From: Gammaproteobacteria bacterium
GTDB lineage: Bacteria; Pseudomonadota; Gammaproteobacteria; DSM-19610
Assembly (NCBI GenBank): GCA_030621785.1
Contig: JAUXGZ010000004.1
Location: 1-51,060 of the forward strand
Reading direction: 5' to 3'
DNA: 51,060 nt
This document shows, piece after piece, positions 1 through 8,170 of this stretch. The notes beneath the pieces were generated by a model. The model was not told the origin of the DNA and ran no database searches. It saw nothing but the letters and a program-made list of their open reading frames with translations. How positions within the stretch are numbered: position 1 is the stretch's first letter; every line of letters starts with the position of its first letter. The position numbers and the translations under genes are program-made.

Positions 1-182
1 CGATTCATGCGCTGACCAACTGGGTGATCGATACAGCGCTGGCCCAGCTGCTGCGTTGGCAGGATGAGGGCTATGACCTTTGCATGGCCATTAATATTTC
101 TACGCGGAATCTGGTCGACATCCTTATCGATGAAGCCCGGTTATCGGGGAGGGAGATGCGAAACTATCTTCCTACACAATAA
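1..182 (+). pseudogene. Truncated EAL-domain (c-di-GMP phosphodiesterase) remnant
   Basis: An open frame enters from the left edge (codons in phase with base 3) and stops with TAA at 180-182. Its 59 residues read like the middle of an EAL domain: a helix with WVID and ALAQLLRW, then the strand AINISTRNLVD, equivalent to the 'VNLSARNL' strand of c-di-GMP phosphodiesterases. After that strand the expected helix and the EITES-type metal-binding motif are missing, and the frame ends within 25 unrelated residues. The last 19 bases overlap the 3' end of the convergent ugd gene. I read it as the broken 3' part of a signalling gene whose upstream part lies outside the window. A frameshift or a sequencing error is an alternative. 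Confidence 0.6.
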
Positions 183-1468
183 TAATTGAAGCCGATCTCC
201 CGCATGAAATCCGGTTCGTACACGTTCCTGAGGTCGACAAATACCGGTGTGCGCATATCGTTCAGCACCCGCTGCAGGTCCAGTCCACGATACTGATTCC
301 ACTCGGTCATTAAAACCGTAGCATCCGCGTCCTTCATGGCCTGGTATACGTCGTCCACAAAGGTAATATTTTCAGACAGCAGCTGTCGGGCTGCGTGCAT
401 CCCCTGCGGGTCGTGGGCGACGATTTTTGCGCCTTTGTCCAGTAGCGGGGGTAAAATCGCCAGTGCCGGAGAATCCCGCATATCATCGGTTTCCGGTTTG
501 AAAGTCAGTCCCAGTACGGCGATCGTTTTACCCGCTTCGTCACCGCCCAGTGCTTCGCGTATCTTGCCGACCATGCGAGCTTTCTGCGCGGCATTGACCT
601 CGACTACAGACTCCACAATACGACAGCTGGCACCGTGTTCCTGGGCAATTCTGATCAGGGCCAGGGTGTCTTTTGGAAAACAGGACCCGCCATAGCCCGG
701 CCCGGGATGCAAAAACTTTTTCCCGATTCGGCCATCCAGACCCATGCCCCGCGAAACCGCGTGTACATCGGCGCCCACTTTTTCGCAAAGTTGGGAGATC
801 TCGTTAATAAAACTGATTTTGGTCGCCAGAAAGGCATTCGCCGCATACTTGATCAGCTCGGCACTTTCCAGGTTGGTTGTGAAAATCGGCGCCTCGATCA
901 GGTTGATCGGCCGGTATAATTCCCTGAGCAGCTTCTCTGCACGCGTGCTCTCGACTCCCAGGACCACGCGATCCGGACGCATGAAGTCACTGATGGCGGC
1001 GCCTTCACGCAGAAATTCCGGGTTGGACGCTACGTCGAAATCGGCTTGCGGGTTTTCTTCCCGGATAATGCGCTCGACCTGTCGGGCCGTGCCCACGGGT
1101 ACGGTGGATTTATCCACAATCACCGTGTAATTCTTCAGCAAGCGGGCAATCTGTTTCGCTGCATCGTATACATAGCCGAGATCCGCATGCCCGTCGCCGC
1201 GGCGCGTAGGGGTGCCGACTGCAATAAATACCAGGTCCGCGTCGGGAACCGCTGCGTCAAAATTGGTGCTGAACGACAAACGGCCGGCCTGCACATTGCG
1301 TTCGACCAGCTCATCCAGGCCGGGCTCGTAGATGGGGATGTCGCCGGCGTTCAGCCGGTCAATCTTGTTCTGGTCAATATCGACGCAGGTGACATGGGCG
1401 CCAAATTCCGAAAAACAGGCTCCCGAAACCAGGCCTACATAGCCCGAACCGACTATTACAACATTCAT
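164..1468 (-). CDS. ugd: UDP-glucose 6-dehydrogenase
   Basis: This cytoplasmic enzyme oxidises UDP-glucose to UDP-glucuronate with two NAD+. The 434 residues start with a Rossmann motif (GSGYVGLVSG, residues 7-16), then a central helical domain with the K207/N211 pair in ELIKYAANAF. The catalytic cysteine is C263 in PGYGGSCFPKDT. A C-terminal UDP-binding domain follows, with GLTFKPETDDMRDSP. Length matches the bacterial UDP-glucose/GDP-mannose dehydrogenase family. It lies 37 bases downstream of a UDP-glucuronate epimerase on the same strand, so the pair can make UDP-glucuronate and UDP-galacturonate for exopolysaccharide, LPS or glycolipid. GDP-mannose dehydrogenase is less likely given the close match to Ugd/TuaD motifs. 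Confidence 0.93.
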   Translation of the reverse strand: MNVVIVGSGYVGLVSGACFSEFGAHVTCVDIDQNKIDRLNAGDIPIYEPGLDELVERNVQAGRLSFSTNFDAAVPDADLVFIAVGTPTRRGDGHADLGYVYDAAKQIARLLKNYTVIVDKSTVPVGTARQVERIIREENPQADFDVASNPEFLREGAAISDFMRPDRVVLGVESTRAEKLLRELYRPINLIEAPIFTTNLESAELIKYAANAFLATKISFINEISQLCEKVGADVHAVSRGMGLDGRIGKKFLHPGPGYGGSCFPKDTLALIRIAQEHGASCRIVESVVEVNAAQKARMVGKIREALGGDEAGKTIAVLGLTFKPETDDMRDSPALAILPPLLDKGAKIVAHDPQGMHAARQLLSENITFVDDVYQAMKDADATVLMTEWNQYRGLDLQRVLNDMRTPVFVDLRNVYEPDFMREIGFNYYCVGR

Positions 1469-1505
1469 GTGCTATTTCCCCGTTTCCGCTGTCTAGCGGT
1501 TTGCC

Positions 1506-2513
1506 CTAAAGCTGGTGATAGGCCCGGTACCAGTCAACGAACGCCTTGATACCCCGGTCCAGAGGCGTGGTCGGCCTGAAGCCCACCGCTGCATCCAGCG
1601 CATCGATATCCGCGCAGGTTGCCACGACATCGCCATTTTGCATGCCCAGCAGGTTTTTTTCCGCTTTTTTTCCCAACGCGGACTCAATAGTTTCAATAAA
1701 TTGCATCAGTTCCACCGGTTCATTGTTGCCGATGTTATAAATCCGGTACGGTGCATAACTGGTTGCGGGATCCGGTGCTGCCGTATCAAATGCAGGATCC
1801 GCTTCGGCAAGCTGATCGATGATCCGAACCACGCCTTCGACGATATCGTCGATACAGGTAAAATCACGCTGCATCCTGCCTTCATTGAATACGTTAATCG
1901 GCTCCCCGCGCAAAATTGCGCCGGCAAACAGGGAAGGCGACATATCCGGCCTGCCCCATGGACCATAGACGGTAAAGAAGCGCAGACCGGTTGTCGGCAG
2001 TTTGTACAGATGACTGTAGGTATGTGCCATCAGTTCACTGGCTTTTTTGGTCGCCGCGTACAGGCTCACCGGGTGGTCCACATTGTGATGTACGCTGAAT
2101 GGCATGTGCGTGTTGGCGCCGTATACGCTTGAACTGCTTGCATAAACCAGGTGTTCCACACCGTTGTGTCGACAGCCTTCGAGGATGTTCGCAAACCCGA
2201 CCAGGTTGCTGTCGATATAGGCATGCGGATTTTCCAGCGAGTAGCGTACGCCGGCCTGGGCCGCAAGGTTCATGACACGATTGAACTGTTGTTCCTCGAA
2301 CAGGGCGGCCATCGCTTCCCGGTCGGCCATATCCATTTTGATAAATACGAATCGATCAAAATGTTCAATCTGTGCCAGGCGGTCACGCTTTAACTGCACA
2401 TCATAGTAATCGTTGAGGTTGTCGATGCCGACGACCTCATCGCCGCGTTCCAGCAGCTTTTTTGCCAGGTGCATGCCGATAAAACCAGCTGCGCCGGTTA
2501 CCAGTATTTTCAT
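1506..2513 (-). CDS. UDP-glucuronate 4-epimerase (NAD-dependent SDR)
   Basis: Extended short-chain dehydrogenase of 335 residues that interconverts UDP-glucuronate and UDP-galacturonate. It begins with the NAD-binding motif TGAAGFIG (residues 6-13). SSSSVYG (127-132) and the catalytic YAATK (Y152, K156) follow, then [14 protein letters not shown], which is typical of UDP-GlcA epimerases rather than GalE. The open frame runs 22 codons further upstream. I chose the ATG at 2513 because the Rossmann strand starts there and an AGGTGG Shine-Dalgarno sits just upstream. It is followed by ugd on the same strand, whose product is its substrate. UDP-glucose 4-epimerase or another nucleotide-sugar epimerase cannot be excluded by sequence alone. 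Confidence 0.85.
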   Translation of the reverse strand: MKILVTGAAGFIGMHLAKKLLERGDEVVGIDNLNDYYDVQLKRDRLAQIEHFDRFVFIKMDMADREAMAALFEEQQFNRVMNLAAQAGVRYSLENPHAYIDSNLVGFANILEGCRHNGVEHLVYASSSSVYGANTHMPFSVHHNVDHPVSLYAATKKASELMAHTYSHLYKLPTTGLRFFTVYGPWGRPDMSPSLFAGAILRGEPINVFNEGRMQRDFTCIDDIVEGVVRIIDQLAEADPAFDTAAPDPATSYAPYRIYNIGNNEPVELMQFIETIESALGKKAEKNLLGMQNGDVVATCADIDALDAAVGFRPTTPLDRGIKAFVDWYRAYHQL

Positions 2514-2643
2514 GATTTCCACCTGATGAAGACAAGCTTTTTTGATGTAAGCGATGACCAGATCATGATGAAAGTGCACCTCGGAGGTTCCATGCTAAAT
2601 GGCGGGGTATGACGGCGCGCGCAGACCTGCGGACCGAAACCCG

Positions 2644-3597
2644 TCAGCGAAATATACCACGTCGATACAGGCGCCATAAAAATCCCCATGCAAATATCAG
2701 AGGATGACGCCGTAACCGATCGGGGACTTCTATCGACTGACCCGAGTGGCGCTCCAGTTTCCAGATAAGGTAATCGAGCGCCCCCGTGAAGGTGAACAGG
2801 GTCTTGGTCAGTCTGGCTATGGAGAGCAATTTGCCCTGCAGGCCGCGGATTTTCCAGCCAAAGCGGTTCACCAGTCGCGATGCGGGGGTAATCTGTACCT
2901 GGTAGTGCTCGGATGCCTGTATTTTCAGCGGCCAGGCGAGCAATGGCGTCGCTGCAGCGGTTACCTGGTGATAGTATTCGCTGTAGTGCCTGACCAACTC
3001 CTCGGCGCGCCCGGGCGTCTCGGGGCGTAACTCTGATCCGTAACTGAGCGCCAGTCCACCGGTCCACAGTGACAGCAGTGAGCCCTGTTCGGGCAGGGCG
3101 GGCAACGTGCGGTCGAGAAAGGTGAGCACAGACTGTCGCAGACACTTTTCGACGCACGCCCGGGCATGATCATCGCGCGACCACGCAATCGCCGTTGGCT
3201 GGCTTAAACGGCCCCAGAGGTACGAGTGATACCAGTCACTGGATGTTCCTCGTAACAGGTCCCGGCAGGACAGTACGCCATACTTGCTGCGTACTGTGCG
3301 TTGCTCAAAGAGAAACTCTGCGTAGAATACATTCGGCGGTAGCGTGTGGTTCAGGAAGGTCCTTGACAGATTGTCGTTGGCCTTCCTGTAGCTGTCGACG
3401 ATCACGTAGAGGTCGACCAGGCCCTCGTACGGGTCACCACCGCGCAGGCAGGATCCATAGAATAGTACAGCGACCAGGTTCGTGCCGTATTGACGGTGCA
3501 ATGTATCTGTTATGTGGACCAGGGCGGGGTGCCCGGCAGTCGGAGACAGTGCGCGGATGGTGTCGCTTAATGCCTGCTGGTGAGAGTTTTGTTGCAT
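2644..3597 (-). CDS. Tam41/Mmp37-like phosphatidate cytidylyltransferase-type protein
   Basis: A 317-residue protein with the pattern of Tam41-type CDP-DAG synthases. It has a nucleotidyltransferase head FYGSC (46-50), a metal-binding strand VDLYVIVD (61-68), KYGVLSCRDL (105-114), WYHSYLWGRLSQP (122-134) and a LALSYGSELRPE segment matching the family's 'LSY-GD-R' motif. Tam41 makes CDP-diacylglycerol from CTP and phosphatidate in mitochondria. Here the gene follows a lipid kinase by 7 bases (AGGAAG Shine-Dalgarno inside the kinase end), so kinase product to CDP-lipid is a natural two-step reading. Whether the substrate is phosphatidate or ceramide-1-phosphate is unknown. The first acidic motif (VDL for the usual LDL) differs slightly from the canonical form. 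The C-terminal 50 residues are basic and hydrophobic, suggesting peripheral membrane attachment. Confidence 0.6.
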   Translation of the reverse strand: MQQNSHQQALSDTIRALSPTAGHPALVHITDTLHRQYGTNLVAVLFYGSCLRGGDPYEGLVDLYVIVDSYRKANDNLSRTFLNHTLPPNVFYAEFLFEQRTVRSKYGVLSCRDLLRGTSSDWYHSYLWGRLSQPTAIAWSRDDHARACVEKCLRQSVLTFLDRTLPALPEQGSLLSLWTGGLALSYGSELRPETPGRAEELVRHYSEYYHQVTAAATPLLAWPLKIQASEHYQVQITPASRLVNRFGWKIRGLQGKLLSIARLTKTLFTFTGALDYLIWKLERHSGQSIEVPDRLRRHPLIFAWGFLWRLYRRGIFR

Positions 3598-3604
3598 ACG
3601 GGCG

Positions 3605-4642
3605 TTAACTTCCTATGCGCAGGAATTCGAGTTCACCACCGTTATCGACAATGATCGGGTGCTCGTTGTCGGCGTGATAGATCTCCCCGTCGATAGCAAA
3701 GCTTCCGTCCAGCCACAGGCGGATCTGTGTTGCGTTGGCACTATAGTAGCCGTTCTCGCGGCTCATATGTTTGCATCGGCGTCCGCGCAGCATACCTGGA
3801 ATCACCCGTAACAGTTTGTTGGTCGGTTTCTGCAGCCAGGTGCAGTGGAGAGGGGCGTCTTCGTCACCCCAGTAGGGGTGGAAACCCAGGAACAGACGTT
3901 CCAGTGAACTAATGAGTAACAGGTTGAGTTCACGGATCGAGGTGTCCGTGCCACTGTCCAGCTCGACACGCGTTGGCTGCGCTGTAGTGAAGACCGGATC
4001 CTGTCGCAGCATGCCCCATATGGCGCGTATGGTTGTGACGGCCGGACCGAATTCGTTGGTCAGTCCAAGGGTGTGAACACTACCCTGGCAGTATTCCATG
4101 CCACGGGTTATGGAACCGGTGCCGAAGAACATGCCGTAGCAGGCTGCTTTCAGGGGCGAGTGTCGCACTCGCAACACCGGACGCACCAGTCGCTCGATGT
4201 TGTCGTGGCCACTTTCAGCCCAGTGGACCAGGTGTCCAATATTTTTTTTCAGGCGACCACGCATACCGATATCGGCCGCATTCATGTTGGTTGTACCACC
4301 CGGAAGCAGTACGATGGACGGCATCTGACTGAAAGGGCGCATGCTCAGCAGTTGAGTCAATACCCTCGCAACAGTTCCGTCGCCGCCGTTTATCGCCAGC
4401 ACGTTGACCCCGGCGGCGGCAAACTGTTCCAGTGCCCTGTCGGTATCGTCCTCGCCGGAGAGTACGCAATGGTGAATTGCGGGGTGATTTGCGATAATAC
4501 GTTCCAACTCGGGCAACTGTGAGCGGTTGCGCCGGGACCTCGGGTTGCTGACGATCCCGATCCGGGGGCGGTTGGTAATTTCTGCAGGAATGCTCAAATC
4601 GGGGCGCTGGTAATCTGGTGTGTCATTGTTGCACAATCCCAA
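3605..4642 (-). CDS. Lipid kinase of the DAG kinase / sphingosine-ceramide kinase fold
   Basis: 345 residues with the catalytic signature of the DAG-kinase superfamily: a nucleotide-binding strand RIGIVSNPRSRRNR (27-40), the active-site loop NGGDGT (85-90), a PGGTTNM turn (114-120), and the C-terminal FAIDGEI strand that completes the lid domain. Bacterial relatives phosphorylate diacylglycerol (DgkB, YegS) or ceramide (CpgB of Caulobacter). Given the neighbouring acyltransferase, acyl-AMP ligase and reductase, ceramide kinase is an attractive guess but not shown. The start is uncertain. No in-frame ATG precedes the domain, and the best candidate is TTG at 4642, directly next to the ATG of the divergent phosphoesterase gene and without a clear Shine-Dalgarno. 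Likely co-transcribed with the Tam41-like gene. Confidence 0.8.
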   Translation of the reverse strand: MGLCNNDTPDYQRPDLSIPAEITNRPRIGIVSNPRSRRNRSQLPELERIIANHPAIHHCVLSGEDDTDRALEQFAAAGVNVLAINGGDGTVARVLTQLLSMRPFSQMPSIVLLPGGTTNMNAADIGMRGRLKKNIGHLVHWAESGHDNIERLVRPVLRVRHSPLKAACYGMFFGTGSITRGMEYCQGSVHTLGLTNEFGPAVTTIRAIWGMLRQDPVFTTAQPTRVELDSGTDTSIRELNLLLISSLERLFLGFHPYWGDEDAPLHCTWLQKPTNKLLRVIPGMLRGRRCKHMSRENGYYSANATQIRLWLDGSFAIDGEIYHADNEHPIIVDNGGELEFLRIGS

Positions 4643-5599
4643 ATGAATACACGCCAGTCAACAACTATTGTCGGTAATCCATTGACAGAGAATCACACCA
4701 AACCATTCTGCTTCGCTCATCTGTCCGATCCGCATCTGTCCACCTTGCAGGGCGTACGCCCGGGGCAACTGATGAATAAGCGGGTGCTGGGGTATCTCTC
4801 CTGGCTCCGCCGGCGACGCGCAGAACACCGTATGGAGGTGCTGGAAGCGCTGCAGCGTGATCTGCAGCAGATGCATCCGGCGCATATTGTGGTGACCGGT
4901 GACCTTACCCATATCGGCCTGCCAGACGAATTCCTGCAAGCGCGCCGCTGGCTGGACTCGATCGGTAGCCCGCAGGATGTAACCGTTATACCCGGCAATC
5001 ATGATACCTATGTACACCTGCCGTGGAAGGACGGGTTTGCCCACTGGCTGCCATATATGCAGTCGGATGATGCCGGCAAGCTGTTTCCCGGTCTGCGCAT
5101 TCGCGAGTCGGTTGCCTTTATCAGTCTGTCCACCGCGGTTCCCAGCGCGCCATTTCTGGCTACCGGCAGTCTGGGTGCGCAGCAGCTCGAAAAACTGGCG
5201 CTGTTGCTGGATGAGACCGGCCGACGCGGTTTGTGCCGCGTGGTGCTGATACACCATCCACCGGTTCCCGGCAGCGAGAAATGGCGCAAGCGGCTTACCG
5301 ACGGACGGCAGTTCTGTGACGTGGTTGCGCGCCACGGTGCGGAACTTGTGTTGCACGGGCACGGGCATCGTACCCAGGAGAATTTTATCGAGGCGGAGGG
5401 TGTGCGTATACCGGTTTCAGGTATGCCATCCGCCTCGGCTACAGGGCTCAGGCCAGGAAGGCAGGCACAGTATAGTCTCTACCGTGTACGCAGGCAGGAA
5501 CCTGGCTGGCTTATCGATGTGGCGGTGCGCGGCTATGACGCCGATCGTGACGCATTTACCCCGCAAGCGAGGCGCAAGCCGGTTCTTCCCGACCGCTGA
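4643..5599 (+). CDS. Calcineurin-like metallophosphoesterase
   Basis: 318 residues containing the full set of metallophosphoesterase metal ligands in order: SDPH (28-31), GDLTH (86-90), GNHD (118-121), IHHPP (203-207) and HGHGH (238-242). No signal peptide or membrane segment is visible, so it is probably cytoplasmic. Members of this class cleave phosphomonoesters, phosphodiesters or CDP-type pyrophosphates (as in LpxH, which splits UDP-diacylglucosamine). In this setting it could remove a phosphate, or hydrolyse a CDP-lipid, in the lipid pathway. It is transcribed away from the lipid kinase, and the two start codons are adjacent. No Shine-Dalgarno precedes the ATG. An in-frame TTG at 4682 is a possible alternative, still upstream of the first motif. 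Confidence 0.85.
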   Translation: MNTRQSTTIVGNPLTENHTKPFCFAHLSDPHLSTLQGVRPGQLMNKRVLGYLSWLRRRRAEHRMEVLEALQRDLQQMHPAHIVVTGDLTHIGLPDEFLQARRWLDSIGSPQDVTVIPGNHDTYVHLPWKDGFAHWLPYMQSDDAGKLFPGLRIRESVAFISLSTAVPSAPFLATGSLGAQQLEKLALLLDETGRRGLCRVVLIHHPPVPGSEKWRKRLTDGRQFCDVVARHGAELVLHGHGHRTQENFIEAEGVRIPVSGMPSASATGLRPGRQAQYSLYRVRRQEPGWLIDVAVRGYDADRDAFTPQARRKPVLPDR

Positions 5600-5681
5600 C
5601 ATATTTCTGCCGGATGTTGATGCCATAAGCCCCGATATTTGCGGTCAGTACCCAAAGCGGCCGGGTATAAACGGGCGGTTT

Positions 5682-6506
5682 CTACGGGGGCGCGTTCATC
5701 CGGTTACTGGTCATTTTGCGTTGCACGATATCGTGGTCCGAAATGGAATCGACGTCGACGGCTGCCTCGGCCCAGGGTAGTAGCACAGTGCCGGCACGCA
5801 CTCCCAGTTTGTTCGACAGATTATCCAGCGCTTCGCGCAGGGTCAGCCGGTGAAGCAGGTATTTGAGTACGGATGCCCAGCCGAGTGCCCGGATTACCTT
5901 GAACGGATTTTTGCGTTCCTGTTCCACCTTGCGCCAGAACCTGGCGGCATCACGTCCTTCAGGCGTCATGAAAGTAAACAGGTTGCAGCCGCAGTAGTCG
6001 CCTTCTTTAAAGTGCATGACGGTTTTCTTCATGTCCGGAAACGCTTGCCGCACAAGTTCGTAGGGTGCCAGTCCGGCTGCTACATCCAGATCGTGTACGC
6101 GGCTCTGGCGACAGAACTCATCGACAATTTCTGCGCTAAGCAAGGGGTGGTCGGCAGTCGTCAGCAGGATCGGTGTCCCGGCAGGGACCGTCTGCATGGC
6201 GTGCCAGGCACTGGTGCTTGGGGATGACTGCGGGGCTTGCCAGTCGACGTCGCCGGAATCGACCAGTGTGCGGATGGCACTCTGCGGGTCGAGTTGCTGC
6301 AGGTCCGGACCGGAGATGATCCTGCGGTCCACCTGTTGTGAGGCGGCCAGTGTATCGAGTACGCGCTGCAGCATCGCCTTGCCATCGATTTCGATCATGG
6401 CCTTGCAGCCGGCATTGGAGCGCTGTACCAGCGGGTCAGCCGCACTGCGCTGGCCGGCAAGTACAATGGCGGTAAATGGTGTTCGCTGCGAGTCGGGCTG
6501 GTTCAT
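5682..6506 (-). CDS. MobA-like NTP transferase (candidate headgroup cytidylyltransferase)
   Basis: 274 residues of the GT-A/MobA-like nucleotidyltransferase fold. AIVLAGQR (13-20) and the lysine K35 in CKAMIEIDGKAML correspond to the usual LAGG-x-S-R...K signature, but the glycine-rich turn is altered and lengthened. The metal-binding acid is in LLTTADHPLL (114-123). A C-terminal extension of about 120 residues is rich in hydrophobic and basic residues. Relatives transfer CMP or GMP to a phosphorylated small molecule. From memory, a cytidylyltransferase of this type (CpgD) acts in Caulobacter anionic sphingolipid synthesis; this should be checked. The gene starts 7 bases after the stop of the acyltransferase gene upstream, so the two are one operon. 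The open frame extends 53 codons further, but ATG 6506 fits the fold. Confidence 0.7.
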   Translation of the reverse strand: MNQPDSQRTPFTAIVLAGQRSAADPLVQRSNAGCKAMIEIDGKAMLQRVLDTLAASQQVDRRIISGPDLQQLDPQSAIRTLVDSGDVDWQAPQSSPSTSAWHAMQTVPAGTPILLTTADHPLLSAEIVDEFCRQSRVHDLDVAAGLAPYELVRQAFPDMKKTVMHFKEGDYCGCNLFTFMTPEGRDAARFWRKVEQERKNPFKVIRALGWASVLKYLLHRLTLREALDNLSNKLGVRAGTVLLPWAEAAVDVDSISDHDIVQRKMTSNRMNAPP

Positions 6507-6513
6507 ATAATGG

Positions 6514-7638
6514 TTAGTAGAGGTCTTTCTGGTAGATGCGGTAGCGCTTGTAGACCGAGCCGCCGCAAGTCTCGATGAGGTTGCGTACGCCCTGATTGTT
6601 CTCCAGTATCCAGGATAGTTCAACGTCCATGATACCGCGTTTCTGCAGTGCTTCGCGCGCTGCATCGATGACCAGAAAAGCCAGCGCAGGGCCCAGTCGC
6701 GTTTGCTGGTATTCCTTGATTACGCCCATCAGCGGAATGCGTGCGGTGGTCGGATAACGAACCTTGAGCCCCCACAGCAGCCTGAGCCAGCCGAACGGGA
6801 GCAACTTCCCGTCCAGTTGTCGGGTGATTTCATGGATATTGGGTAATGCTACGGTCATGGCAACTGCCTTGCCGTCGATTTCCGCGATCTGGACAAATTC
6901 GTCGTCGACCAGCAGCGTCAGCATTTCTCCGATATCGGTAAATTCCGCTTCCGTGAACGGCACAAACCCCCAGTTGGCGGACCAGGCGTCGTTGAAGATA
7001 TTCCGCAGGGTCGTCAGCTCCTGTTCGAGCTTGTTACGCCGAAGCTTGCGCAGTTGTACCTGGTTTCTGGCGCGTTCGAGCAGCTTCCGCATTATCCGGG
7101 GGGGCTCAAAGTCCGGTTTGATCAGGTATGCGAGGAAGTTTTGCGCCGACCGGTAGCCGCAACTCTCGATACGATGCTCATAGTAGGTGCGGCTGTGCCC
7201 CATCATGATGCGTGGCGGGGTGTTGAAACCTTCGATCAGCAGGCCTGCCTCCTCATTAATGGAGAGGTTGAAGGGGCCGATCACCCGTTTCATACCCTGT
7301 TCACGGAGCCAGCGTTCCGCCGTCTGGCACAGCGCACTGAAGACGTCGGGGTCATCCTCGGCTTCCAGCATGCCGAAATAGCCGGTATCGTCCTGGTAGA
7401 TATCCAGGTGTAACTGGTCGACCTGTGCGCTGATCCGTCCCACCGGCCGGCCGTCGCGCCAGGCGATCCAGGCTTGCCAGCGGGCGTGTTGAAAGAACGG
7501 ATTTTTCTTTGTTAATCTTTGTTTCTGTTCGAAAAGCAGAGGAGGGACCCAGTTTGGATCCTGTTTGTAGATGGGCCAGGGAACCTGGATGAAGGTATCG
7601 AGCTCGTGGCGGCTAGTGACTGGTTCAACGCTTAGCAT
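6514..7638 (-). CDS. GNAT-fold N-acyltransferase, bacterial ceramide synthase (bCerS) type
   Basis: About 374 residues. The N-terminal half carries VPPLLFEQKQRL, NPFFQHA and GRPVGRISAQVD, then GPFNLSINEEAGLLIEGF and PPRIMMGHSRTYYEH. The C-terminal half ends with a GNAT-like ELSWILENNQGVRNLIE...YRIYQK. This two-part pattern belongs to a family long annotated as acetyltransferases, to which I believe the Caulobacter ceramide synthase bCerS belongs. That enzyme N-acylates 3-ketosphinganine. The adjacent acyl-AMP ligase and CerR-like reductase agree with this. It is followed within 7 bases by the MobA-like transferase. The start is not settled: ATG 7638 is preferred over the frame opening at 7722, but its Shine-Dalgarno is weak. 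Other N-acyltransfer reactions remain possible. Confidence 0.72.
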   Translation of the reverse strand: MLSVEPVTSRHELDTFIQVPWPIYKQDPNWVPPLLFEQKQRLTKKNPFFQHARWQAWIAWRDGRPVGRISAQVDQLHLDIYQDDTGYFGMLEAEDDPDVFSALCQTAERWLREQGMKRVIGPFNLSINEEAGLLIEGFNTPPRIMMGHSRTYYEHRIESCGYRSAQNFLAYLIKPDFEPPRIMRKLLERARNQVQLRKLRRNKLEQELTTLRNIFNDAWSANWGFVPFTEAEFTDIGEMLTLLVDDEFVQIAEIDGKAVAMTVALPNIHEITRQLDGKLLPFGWLRLLWGLKVRYPTTARIPLMGVIKEYQQTRLGPALAFLVIDAAREALQKRGIMDVELSWILENNQGVRNLIETCGGSVYKRYRIYQKDLY

Positions 7639-8170
7639 GAGTTTGACTGTTATCCCGGCGGCCGGACTGGATCCTGCGGAGCAGGCTCGATGATACCGGG
7701 CTGGTCTGTCAGCGACCAGCAATGAAAAAAAGCGTGCATTCAGGGCGTTTAAATATTAGAATACGCGCATGTACTGAAATACAGTTGATGTCTTGAGTTG
7801 GCCCGAAGATTGCGATTTTGGCCAATGTATTGACTTCGAATCCGGTTGCGGAGTTGTTGCGTCAATGACAACTTTTACTGTCTCAATCAGGCGACAGTCC
7901 GCTGAATACTGTGGTTTCCAGTGAAAATTTGGTGAAAAAGTGTTGTGTTTTCGTCTTATTGGATGAATAATGCACCTCCGACTAGTAATGGAGTACTGTA
8001 CTGCCAAGTTCGTTGTAAATATGCAACGCTTTATCAGGACCAGCTTGGCAGATGGAATTCGTGGTTAGCAGGTCAACCGGCTTCCAGGGTATGAAGTAGT
8101 TGAACTTTTTCGGGGTGTTTCTGCCTTTTTGGCTGAAACCGAAATTTGTACAAACCAAAGGGAAAGTCTC
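7639..8170. other. Long AT-rich divergent intergenic region
   Basis: This 532-base stretch separates the divergent acyltransferase and acyl-AMP ligase genes and is visibly richer in A+T than its flanks. No convincing gene was found. It contains a perfect 7-base inverted repeat around 7700-7720 and an AGTAC-T-GTACT palindrome at 7992-8002. It also has several weak promoter-like pairs, such as TTGTGT and AATAAT with a 17-base spacer near 7942-7970. It probably holds the promoters and operators for both halves of the lipid locus. Confidence 0.5.
7700..7720. promoter_or_regulatory. Inverted repeat upstream of the acyltransferase gene
   Basis: GCTGGTC (7700-7706) and GACCAGC (7714-7720) form perfect 7-base arms around a 7-base spacer, about 60 bases upstream of the minus-strand acyltransferase start. 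The half-sites resemble FadR half-sites, but FadR arms are almost contiguous, so I do not assign a regulator. It could be an operator or a small leader hairpin. Confidence 0.35.

Noticed and set aside
7700-7720. FadR operator
   Set aside because: The half-sites resemble CTGGTC/GACCAG, but the 7-base spacer does not fit FadR, and no fadR gene is present.
7756-8007. 83-codon minus-strand open frame in the AT-rich gap
   Set aside because: It has no Shine-Dalgarno, no recognisable domain and an irregular composition; it looks like chance in a control region.
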